DNA of 13,423 nucleotides from Clostridiaceae bacterium (GTDB lineage Bacteria; Bacillota; Clostridia; Acetivibrionales; DUMC01): the NCBI GenBank assembly GCA_012512865.1, contig JAAZDH010000319.1:1-13423 (forward strand). Reading direction: 5' to 3'. Every line of letters begins with the position of its first letter. Position 1 is the stretch's first letter. The position numbers and the translations under genes are program-made. Below the pieces are notes generated by a model. That model made no database searches, was not told the DNA's origin, and saw only the letters and a list, made by a program, of their open reading frames with translations. Shown one piece after another: positions 6,537 through 13,368 of this stretch.

Positions 6537-7010
6537 TTGAAGGTAGGAATCGGGCAAGATAGCCACAGGTTTGATTTTTCCCCCGGCAAGGATAAAAAAT
6601 TGATACTGGGAGGAGCTATATTTGACGGATGTTTCCCGCTTGATGGGAACAGTGACTCGGACGTTGTCCTACACTCCCTGGTTAATGCCATTTCAGGAAT
6701 TACATGTGTTAATATACTGGGTGAAACAGCTGACAAGCTTTGCCTTGAAGAAGGGATAACGGACAGCCAGGTTTACTTGAAAGAGGCTTTGAAGTACATG
6801 GGAGATAATAAGATCGTCCATGTATCCATCTCGATTGAATGCCAATATCCCAAAATATCACCTAAAATACCGGAAATGCGCAGGAATATATCAAAACTCC
6901 TGGGCATACCTGAGAATTGCATTGGTATTACGGCCACTACGGGTGAAGGGCTTACCGAATTCGGCCGCGGCAAGGGAATACAAGTTTTTAGCTGCGTTAC
7001 GGCAATCTAG
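6537..7010 (+). CDS. Divergent IspF-like (MECDP synthase family) protein
   Basis: IspF cyclises CDP-methylerythritol phosphate in the MEP isoprenoid pathway. The 157-residue product has family length and fold motifs: GIGQDSHRF with zinc ligands D8 and H10, SDVVLH with H46, the PK loop (105-106), PEMRRNISKLLGI, and TTGEG with E137. Several active-site features differ from the family. The GHSDAD histidine is N38. The GDIG aspartate is I60, and the FPDTD loop is replaced by ADKLC (65-69) with no gap in alignment. The start is TTG, chosen because AAGGAGG lies nine bases upstream and the family N-terminus begins there; the longer upstream frame is not family-like. It faces opposite to ispD and proS although it occupies ispF's usual slot. 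It may be an altered-function paralogue, a weakened IspF, or a decaying gene. Family membership is firm; activity is doubtful. Confidence 0.85.
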   Translation: MKVGIGQDSHRFDFSPGKDKKLILGGAIFDGCFPLDGNSDSDVVLHSLVNAISGITCVNILGETADKLCLEEGITDSQVYLKEALKYMGDNKIVHVSISIECQYPKISPKIPEMRRNISKLLGIPENCIGITATTGEGLTEFGRGKGIQVFSCVTAI

Positions 7011-7052
7011 TCTTTTTATAATCACACGATTTTGTTTCGCTATTATTTAATT

Positions 7053-7108
7053 AATTACTTGTAATTGCCCTTCTTCTTATAATTTCCCGTTTTTTTAATT
7101 GCCCGTTT
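7053..7108. repeat. Second AATTRC-type word tract downstream of the ispF-like gene
   Basis: AATTACTT, AATTGCCC, AATTTCCC and AATTGCCC recur, followed by CTTC- or GTTTT-type stretches. These words belong to the same family as at 6261-6380. The first copy forms AATTAC-tt-GTAATT. The tract overlaps the last codons of ispD, and no classical terminator lies between the convergent genes. Confidence 0.55.
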
Positions 7109-7814
7109 TCGCATTTGTTTCTTTTTCCTGCCATAACTTTCGCACGATGACTTCCGCCATTGCCAGGTCTTCCGGGGTCGTTATTTTTATATTGTCATAG
7201 CTGCCCATTACCAGTTTTGGAAATATCCCCATCCTCTCAACCAGGACCGCATCATCCGTTCCCTCGAAACCATCCTCTATTGCCTTTTTGTGGGCATCCA
7301 TTATAACATGGAATCTAAACGCCTGGGGGGTCTGGATTAACCACAGGTTCTCCCTATCCAGCGTTTCCCCGATCAATCCATCCCGGCCGGACCTTTTTAT
7401 CGTATCCTTGACAGGTATGGCCACGCATGAAGCGTCGTATTTTGTTGCAACTTCTATACAGTCAAGGATAACCTGCTCCCGGATAAAAGGCCTTGCCCCG
7501 TCGTGGACAAGCACTATATCACAATTCGGGTCAACAGCCTTAAGCCCGTTAAACACGGATTCCTGCCGGTGTTGCCCGCCTTCAACGATTTTCTTTACTT
7601 TCTTAAAACCGTGGAAATCCACTATGTGTCGCCTGCAATAGTCGATGTCATCCTTGTTTGCAACCAGTACGATTTCATCTGCCATGTGACAATTTTGAAA
7701 TGCTTCTATGCTTCTTGCCAGGATGGTTATATCTCCAATCTTGACATATAACTTGTTAAGGTTCATGTTCATCCGTGTACCTTTACCAGCTGCCGCAATT
7801 ACAACGCTAACCAC
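7095..7814 (-). CDS. ispD: 2-C-methyl-D-erythritol 4-phosphate cytidylyltransferase
   Basis: The 239-residue enzyme transfers CMP from CTP to methylerythritol 4-phosphate, the third step of the MEP isoprenoid pathway, in the cytosol. The glycine-rich CTP loop AAAGKGTRM (7-15, with R14) is present, with K21 following. LVHDGARPF (102-110), PVKDTIK (134-140), LIQTPQAF (159-166), TDDAVLVE (186-193) and NIKITTPEDL (208-217) are also all present. The length is normal for the family. The start is GTG at 7814, dictated by the N-terminal MVSVVIAAAGKG, though only a weak AAGGA sits very close to it. A gap of 43 bases separates it from the upstream PIN-TRAM gene, so cotranscription is likely, and the weak ribosome site fits translational dependence. 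Its C-terminal lysine/asparagine tail runs into the AATTRC word tract. Confidence 0.96.
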   Translation of the reverse strand: MVSVVIAAAGKGTRMNMNLNKLYVKIGDITILARSIEAFQNCHMADEIVLVANKDDIDYCRRHIVDFHGFKKVKKIVEGGQHRQESVFNGLKAVDPNCDIVLVHDGARPFIREQVILDCIEVATKYDASCVAIPVKDTIKRSGRDGLIGETLDRENLWLIQTPQAFRFHVIMDAHKKAIEDGFEGTDDAVLVERMGIFPKLVMGSYDNIKITTPEDLAMAEVIVRKLWQEKETNAKTGN

Positions 7815-7857
7815 TATCCTTGTATTGCCCCTTTTCTTTTCCGTTTTTGATACTGTA

Positions 7858-8922
7858 CTATCCTAGCCTTTCCGTGTTATACTTGGGTTTTGCAAAAATC
7901 ATCCTGCCGGCGGCAGTCTGAAGAACACTTGTTACCATGACACTGATATTCTCTCCTATATGTCTTCTGCCGCCATCCACTACAATCATGGTACCGTCTT
8001 CAAGGTAACCAATTCCCTGCCCGTTTTCTTTTCCATCTTTTATTACCTGCACCATCATTTCTTCTCCAGGCAGGGCAATGGGTTTTACCGCGTTGGCCAG
8101 CTCGTTTATATTCAATACATTTACACCCTGTACGCTGGCTACTTTACTCAGGTTATAATCTATTGTCAGCACACTTGCATTCAGCCTTTTGGCAATATTG
8201 AGAAGTTCCGTATCGACTTCGGCACCCTCGGGCACATCCGCGTTTTCAATTCTCACGTTGCAATCAAGTTCCTTTTGTAAAATATTCAATACATCAAGGC
8301 CCCGCCTTCCCCTGTTTCTTTTCACCGTATCAGGAGAATCGGCTATATGGCGAAGCTCTTCCAGGACAAAATTTGGCACTATAAACTCCCCATCCAGGAA
8401 ACCTGCCCTGATTACGTCAACTATCCTGCCGTCTATGATAACACTGGTATCTATGAGCTTCAGGCTCGATTGCTTCCCCTTGCCCTTTTGGCCAAACAAG
8501 GATTCGTTATTTTTCCCTGAAGCAATGGCAAATCCCATGCATCCAAACAATATGTTGATTGCAATAGATATTGGAACACCTACAACATATAGCTTGATAA
8601 ATGGTATCGATAGTAAATTTGCAACTATCAAGCCTATTACCAACCCTGCTGAACTTATGGTGAGCTCGTAAAGGGTCATGTTCCGTATGGTGTATTCAAT
8701 CCTGTCAAGAATTTTAAGTACCACATCCATCACCCTGGTAGCCGTTGAATAAAAAAGCATGGCAAGTAAAACCGCAGCCGCAATATAGATCGGTGTTTTT
8801 AAATTCTGGGGAATATTAATACCCTGTAGCGAAAGAACTGCTTTCGTCATTGTAAAACCGGTAACAGCTCCCACGGCAGCGAAAGAAAACTTTATTATAT
8901 TATTCACCACTTCAACCAACAC
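7858..8922 (-). CDS. yacL: Membrane-anchored PIN-TRAM domain protein (YacL family)
   Basis: The 354-residue product has four predicted membrane segments (about 10-30, 43-61, 87-106 and 112-134). A cytosolic PIN nuclease-fold domain (about 154-280) and a C-terminal TRAM domain (about 285-345) follow. PIN acidic residues D158 (LIDTS), E188/E189 (VLEEL), D237 (EVDTE) and D255 (TIDYN) are intact, so nuclease activity on RNA is plausible. The family function is poorly defined; in Bacillus it sits beside disA and ispD. The start is uncertain: GTG at 8922 has only an AGG nine bases upstream, and GTG codons four and five positions in are alternatives. The gene is immediately followed by ispD and preceded, after a 167-base repetitive spacer, by the CarD-type gene. 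A shared transcript is likely. Confidence 0.92.
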   Translation of the reverse strand: MLVEVVNNIIKFSFAAVGAVTGFTMTKAVLSLQGINIPQNLKTPIYIAAAVLLAMLFYSTATRVMDVVLKILDRIEYTIRNMTLYELTISSAGLVIGLIVANLLSIPFIKLYVVGVPISIAINILFGCMGFAIASGKNNESLFGQKGKGKQSSLKLIDTSVIIDGRIVDVIRAGFLDGEFIVPNFVLEELRHIADSPDTVKRNRGRRGLDVLNILQKELDCNVRIENADVPEGAEVDTELLNIAKRLNASVLTIDYNLSKVASVQGVNVLNINELANAVKPIALPGEEMMVQVIKDGKENGQGIGYLEDGTMIVVDGGRRHIGENISVMVTSVLQTAAGRMIFAKPKYNTERLG

Positions 8923-8965
8923 CCCTGCAAACCTATTTGTATTCGGACAATTTATTGCAATATTC

Positions 8966-9060
8966 TTAATTTAGGTTTACTTATATCAGGCTTACTTGCT
9001 CCCTGTATCTTGAGCTTGTTTTACCAGGTTTGCTTGTTTCCATGTAGATTCTAATCAAGT
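8966..9060. repeat. Degenerate GGTTTACTT-type words between CarD and yacL genes
   Basis: GGTTTACTT, GGCTTACTT and GGTTTGCTT recur in the spacer. CCAGGTTTGCTTG (about 9026-9038) closely resembles CCTGGTTTGCTTA in the GH15-radA spacer (about 11477-11489). A 14-base palindrome TAATAATATTATTA follows near 9067-9080. No terminator is evident, so transcription can continue into yacL. Confidence 0.45.
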
Positions 9061-9089
9061 TTCTAATTAATAATATTATTATAATTGAA

Positions 9090-9569
9090 TTACAGCTCAA
9101 AACAACTGTCTATTATGTCTTCTATCTCGCTTTGGTCAATACCTTTGGCCAAAACCAGTTCACTTATTAGAATTTGCCTTGCATTACTCAACATCTTTTT
9201 TTCGCCCGTGGACAAGCCTTTTTCTTTCTCTCTTAGCATGAGCGTTTTAACCACTTCGGCAACCTCGAATATGTTGCCGCTTTTTATTTTCATCATATTT
9301 TCACGGTATCTTTTATTCCAGTTGTCAGTAATATCAGCTTCTTGTTTCCTTAATAAATCTAGGACTTTTTCAACTTCGTTAGCCCCTATGACTTCCCTTA
9401 TACCGATACTCTCAACATTATTGATAGGTATCATTACTCTCATATCTCCCATACATATCCTTACTATGTAGTACTGCTGCCTGCGTCCCAATATCTCCCT
9501 TTCTTCAATTGATTCTATCACACCAGCACCATGCATTGGATATACAATTTTATCCCCCACCTCAAACAT
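9090..9569 (-). CDS. CarD/CdnL/TRCF-type RNA polymerase-binding transcription regulator
   Basis: The 159-residue protein should bind the RNA polymerase beta subunit and stabilise promoter complexes. The N-terminal Tudor-like RNAP-interaction domain (1-60) starts MFEVGDKIVYPMHGAGVI. The C-terminal helical DNA-contacting domain (about 65-155) contains DNWNKRYRENMMKIKSG with a tryptophan at W84, as in the family. I choose ATG 9569 because GGAGG lies eight bases upstream and family members begin there. An ATG at 9638 with a weaker AAGGAA site would add 23 residues unlike the family. The gene heads the CarD-yacL-ispD group and has its own strong promoter at 9947-9975 with a very long leader. This places a global transcription regulator with isoprenoid synthesis and an RNase-like protein. 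Confidence 0.93.
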   Translation of the reverse strand: MFEVGDKIVYPMHGAGVIESIEEREILGRRQQYYIVRICMGDMRVMIPINNVESIGIREVIGANEVEKVLDLLRKQEADITDNWNKRYRENMMKIKSGNIFEVAEVVKTLMLREKEKGLSTGEKKMLSNARQILISELVLAKGIDQSEIEDIIDSCFEL

Positions 9570-9946
9570 GTCCTGATCCTCCGTACACACTTCAATTGCA
9601 ACAAAATCATCTACCTGGCTCTTGTTTGTTGTCGGCATTTCTCTTTCCTTTTTCTTTTCTCTTTTCCCAGCATTTTAAGTGTAATATTATGTGTAATAAC
9701 AAGTTATTTTAAAATGCAATAATAAGTTGTTTTAAATGATAAAATTTAAACAGCTAAAATATACATCTTATTATCAAATTCAAATCATATTCTTTTCATC
9801 CAACCAAAATAATAATTCAAGACTCAAAATGCAAAATATCTATTGATTCCCAGGGGGATTCCAAGCTAGCTGCTGATTAATAATTTGAGCAGTACTTTTC
9901 AATCAGCATTTTCGGCTTTATATTGTCATCATGCTCTATATTATTA
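9570..9946 (-). other. Long 5' leader of the CarD gene; slot where disA is usually found
   Basis: About 370 bases of AT-rich sequence separate the promoter from the CarD start. On the minus strand TGCTGATT (9908-9901) can pair with AATCAGCA (9878-9871) around a 22-base loop, followed by a small TTGG/CAA hairpin around CCCCCTGGG (about 9843-9864). I recognise no riboswitch consensus, no T-box and no DisA-like coding remnant in any frame. A short weak frame at the end corresponds to the possible 23-residue CarD extension. Confidence 0.5.
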
Positions 9947-9975
9947 AGTATACTACATACCTACAATAATGTCAA
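9947..9975 (-). promoter_or_regulatory. Near-consensus sigma-A promoter for the CarD-yacL-ispD group
   Basis: On the minus strand TTGACA (9975-9970), a 17-base spacer and TATACT (9952-9947) match 11 of 12 consensus positions at ideal spacing. It starts 67 bases past the radA stop, so the CarD group can be expressed independently of radA. Confidence 0.8.
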
Positions 9976-10041
9976 AGAATTCACGGTTTTTGCGTATGCA
10001 TTCATGCCAGGCATGTTTCTTTATGGAAATTCCCGTGTATT

Positions 10042-11409
10042 TTATTTAAAGCAGAAGTCAAGCACCTCCTGTATGCTCTTTACGGGTATTATGGATACTT
10101 TTTTATCAAGCCCGCTCTGCTCAAGCATCTTCATATTTCCTGCCGGGACCATGCAGGTCTCAAACCCTATTCTCATGGCTTCGTTTACCCTGGTTTCGAT
10201 CTTGTTTACGGCCCTTACCTCGCCCGTTAACCCTACTTCCCCTGTGATAACCATATCCGGGCTTACATGCATGTTTTTGAAACTGGATGCTATTGCTACC
10301 GCTATTCCCAGGTCAGATGCCGGTTCTTCCACTCTCAAACCTCCGACTACATTTATGTACGCATCAAAATTCCTAAGGTGCAGGTTTGCCCTTTTTTCCA
10401 GTATGGCCATTAAAAGGGTGGCCCTGTTGTAATCCACGCCCGTGGTCATTCTTCTCGGTATGTTAAAACTGGTTGGGCAAACAAGTGCCTGGATTTCAAC
10501 AAGCATCGGCCTCGTGCCTTCCATCCCCGGAACCACGACAGAACCCGGAACGTTCTTGGGACGCTCCGACAGCATGGCCATTGAAGGGTTTTCTACTTCT
10601 TCAAGCCCTGTTTCCTTCATCTCAAATATACCAATTTCATTGGTTGAGCCAAACCTGTTCTTTACAGCCCTAAGCACCCTGTAGCTTAAGTGCCTTTCCC
10701 CTTCAAAGTATAAAACCGTGTCCACCATGTGCTCGAGGACCTTGGGGCCGGCTATTGCACCCTCCTTGGTAACGTGTCCCACGATAACCATGGGTATATT
10801 TAGCCTTTTTGCCATCCTCATCAGTGCCGATGTCGTCTCTTTCACCTGGCTTATGGTACCTGGCGGGGAGGCCATTTCTTCGTTGTATATTGTTTGTATC
10901 GAATCAATAATCGTTATGCCTGGCATCTTATCCATTATGAGTTTTTCAATGAATTCCAGGTTTGTCTCGCAAGCAACCGTTATCCTGGGATTTTTAACAT
11001 TAAGCCTGTCTGCCCTCAACTTTATTTGCCTTATTGATTCTTCCCCCGATATGTATAGAATTGCACCATCCACCTCGATTCTATCGCAAACTTGAAGCAG
11101 CAGGGTGGATTTCCCTATTCCCGGGTCACCGGCTACCAGCACAAGGGAGCCCCTTACAATTCCACCCCCAAGCACCCTGTCAAGTTCCTGTATGCCGGTA
11201 CTGTACCTTTTTTCGGTTTCCACCTCCATGCCGGCCAGGCCCACCGCATTTATTTCATCTTTCAACCTGCTTCCGGGTGAATCCTGTACGATTTCCTCGA
11301 TAAAGGTGTTCCACTGGCTGCATACAGGGCATTTTCCCAGCCAGCCGTGGCTTTCGTACCCGCATTCCTGGCAAATATAAACTGAACTGGCTTTTTGCCG
11401 AGCAGACAT
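10042..11409 (-). CDS. radA: DNA repair ATPase RadA (Sms)
   Basis: The 455-residue protein is a RecA-like, DnaB-type motor that promotes branch migration in recombination and repair. The N-terminal zinc finger has C13, C16, C27 and C30. The Walker A motif GDPGIGKST (94-102) has K100, and a Walker B-like ITIIDS lies at 165-170. The RadA-specific KNRFG motif is at 250-254. The C-terminal Lon-like domain (about 285-455) includes GEVGLTGEVR (390-399). Length and all motifs are standard. The ATG has GGGAGAGG seven bases upstream. In many Firmicutes radA is preceded by clpC and followed by disA. Here a truncated GH15 gene precedes it with 109 bases between and no terminator, and a CarD gene follows. 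Its own promoter is not obvious. Confidence 0.97.
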   Translation of the reverse strand: MSARQKASSVYICQECGYESHGWLGKCPVCSQWNTFIEEIVQDSPGSRLKDEINAVGLAGMEVETEKRYSTGIQELDRVLGGGIVRGSLVLVAGDPGIGKSTLLLQVCDRIEVDGAILYISGEESIRQIKLRADRLNVKNPRITVACETNLEFIEKLIMDKMPGITIIDSIQTIYNEEMASPPGTISQVKETTSALMRMAKRLNIPMVIVGHVTKEGAIAGPKVLEHMVDTVLYFEGERHLSYRVLRAVKNRFGSTNEIGIFEMKETGLEEVENPSMAMLSERPKNVPGSVVVPGMEGTRPMLVEIQALVCPTSFNIPRRMTTGVDYNRATLLMAILEKRANLHLRNFDAYINVVGGLRVEEPASDLGIAVAIASSFKNMHVSPDMVITGEVGLTGEVRAVNKIETRVNEAMRIGFETCMVPAGNMKMLEQSGLDKKVSIIPVKSIQEVLDFCFK

Positions 11410-11518
11410 ATCAAAACCTCTCCCTTATGCTTAATTAACTCCTTTATATTTATTAACTAACCTGTACTTGGTTTATCCTGGTTTGCTTAAATTTTGAATT
11501 CCGGCATGTCTTTCCCGA

Positions 11519-13237
11519 TTAACCTTTTAATATTGACAAAAAACCTTCGTCTTCGGTCAGGCAGAGGACAAACATGGCATGTGACCATGTCAGCGGGATT
11601 ACCCATGCGGGTTTGCCCGTGTGCCTGTCCGCTTGCTCAGGAAGAAACCCAAGCTCCGTCGCCGAGTTGGCAGCCCAGTAAAGGTGCTCCCTTGCCTTTT
11701 TGTATTCTTTTTTGCGCATATAATACAAAGCAAGCCACAGGGTTGCAACCACCCAGGGGTTTCCCCCTATGTAGTTGTCATTCTCGTACCTTTCGATTCC
11801 TCCCACCTCGTCAAATTCAAGGGCCTGTTCAATTGCCTTCACAGTTGATTCAACCATCGGGTTGTCCTCGTCAAGAATGCCGAAAGGAACGCAAACCCCC
11901 AGGAGGCTTACATCAATGGTACCGTCCTCCAGTGTCACATCCATGTAATACCCCTTGGGATTAACTTTTATCAAGGCTTTATTCTCAGAATGTTCAGCTC
12001 CCCAGGGATTCAGCTTGGTTCTCACGCTTCTTAAAAACCGGCCGTGTTTTTCACTCCATAAAACTCTCAATATGGATTTCTTGATTTGCTCCGCCGTCTC
12101 CTTCCATTTACAGGTAATCCTCTCCTGCAACCCCAGTATCCTTGCAATTTCAATACCTGCGTAAATGCCTCCTAAAACTGCTGCAGAAGAGTAGGTGTGC
12201 TCACCTATCCTTTCTTCCCACAGGTCGTAACTCGGGCATGGAAGCCCTGTTTCTATATCAATGAAAGAAACCAGGAAATCGACCCCTTTTTCGATGCTTG
12301 GCCACATCTTGTCCAAAAAACGCCTGTCATTCTTTATCTTGTAGTGCTGCAGCATTCCCCAGATTAATGTTCCGGTTTCATCCACCTGCAATCCCCATGA
12401 AGGAGCAAGATTGCCGTCCAGGTAATATCTCTGGTGCCAGAATCCACCGGTGTCCTGTACCATGACTGCCCAATCGAAAAACTTGTCCACCGCGTCCACA
12501 AGCCCGCACCTGTCCATGGCTTCCGTGATAAATGCGGCATCCCTTACCCAGCAATAGCCATACCTGCCGCACCTGGTAAAATGCTCATCCACTTCAGGCG
12601 CCGCCAGCAACCCCCCGGTGTCCTCGTTTTGCATAAGCTTGAATACCATGAGGGATCTCTTGTACAGGGTATCTATTTTTTTTATTCCCGTATCAATCCT
12701 TACTGTGCTGTTGAAAAAATCTTTCCAGTAACTCAGCGTCATAATGTATTTTTCCTGCCAGTTATACTTTTTGGTCGCGCCGACCAGCTCTTTTACCCCT
12801 CGCAAGGTGTTTGAAGCGCAAATATAAAGTGTGAAAGACCTTGTTTCTCCCGGCAGGATTTCACCCAGTTTCCAGGACAGGGCGGCATCAGCCATCATCC
12901 CGATGGCATCCGCACCATAAAGTTCCGCCCTGCTTGCAGCATCAAGGGCATTGTTGCCCAGCTGGAACTGGTATACATCCCTGTCTGCCGAAATGGAAAT
13001 ATAATAGCCATGCCTGTAATGAACCAGGGCTTCACTGTCAAAATCGAACAAGGAACCTCTAATATCCTGGCCGCTTACGGTAAAAGAAGAATACACGATA
13101 AACCCTGTTTCCTTTGCTTCCGATCCCCTGTTTTTTATTTCATAATGCCTTATCAATACATCTCCGCCAGGACCCGCATCAGGACCTGCACCAAGCCCCT
13201 CGCCAGGTAAAACCAGGTCGAACTGGTCTACGTCCAT
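11519..13237 (-). CDS. GH15 glucoamylase-type glycoside hydrolase, 5'-truncated
   Basis: The 572 codons match bacterial glucoamylase-like GH15 enzymes, which release glucose from alpha-glucan ends. A partial beta-sandwich N-domain (to about 165) and an (alpha/alpha)6 catalytic barrel are visible. Motifs include GYCWVRDAAF, GLQVDETGTLIWGM, SYDLWEER with the probable general acid among E341/E342, and FLPEQ with the probable general base E534, followed by PLTWSHA. No signal peptide is seen. ATG 13237 has no ribosome site. The frame continues upstream with family-like residues (YIDDSNVLKTSYSNDETG) to about 13315, where TAA interrupts it at 13316-13318. Full-length relatives have a longer N-domain, so an estimated 70-90 residues are missing. 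The rest is intact, which points to a recent truncation. A product without the complete N-domain may not fold. It could also be an assembly chimera. Confidence 0.85.
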   Translation of the reverse strand: MDVDQFDLVLPGEGLGAGPDAGPGGDVLIRHYEIKNRGSEAKETGFIVYSSFTVSGQDIRGSLFDFDSEALVHYRHGYYISISADRDVYQFQLGNNALDAASRAELYGADAIGMMADAALSWKLGEILPGETRSFTLYICASNTLRGVKELVGATKKYNWQEKYIMTLSYWKDFFNSTVRIDTGIKKIDTLYKRSLMVFKLMQNEDTGGLLAAPEVDEHFTRCGRYGYCWVRDAAFITEAMDRCGLVDAVDKFFDWAVMVQDTGGFWHQRYYLDGNLAPSWGLQVDETGTLIWGMLQHYKIKNDRRFLDKMWPSIEKGVDFLVSFIDIETGLPCPSYDLWEERIGEHTYSSAAVLGGIYAGIEIARILGLQERITCKWKETAEQIKKSILRVLWSEKHGRFLRSVRTKLNPWGAEHSENKALIKVNPKGYYMDVTLEDGTIDVSLLGVCVPFGILDEDNPMVESTVKAIEQALEFDEVGGIERYENDNYIGGNPWVVATLWLALYYMRKKEYKKAREHLYWAANSATELGFLPEQADRHTGKPAWVIPLTWSHAMFVLCLTEDEGFLSILKG

Positions 13238-13323
13238 GCCGGTTTCATCATTGGAATACGAGGTTTTTAAAACATTGCTGTCGTCAATATATGACTGGCA
13301 GGTAAACCAATAAAGTTAGATGC

Positions 13324-13365
13324 AAAAAAAGGGATAGACTTAGTCGAATCCGTCTATCCCTTTTT
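13324..13365 (-). terminator. Strong Rho-independent terminator, near-symmetric
   Basis: AAAAAGGGATAGAC (13365-13352 on the minus strand) pairs perfectly with GTCTATCCCTTTTT around a 12-base loop, followed by further T residues to 13324. It begins a few bases after a minus-strand TGA at 13371-13369. It therefore ends a gene entering from the right and lies just upstream of the truncated GH15 frame. Confidence 0.87.
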
Positions 13366-13368
13366 GTC

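Noticed and set aside
6236..6540. T-box leader for proS
   Set aside because: No T-box-like AGGGTGG-type consensus or specifier stem could be seen; the region is a degenerate T/A-rich repeat.
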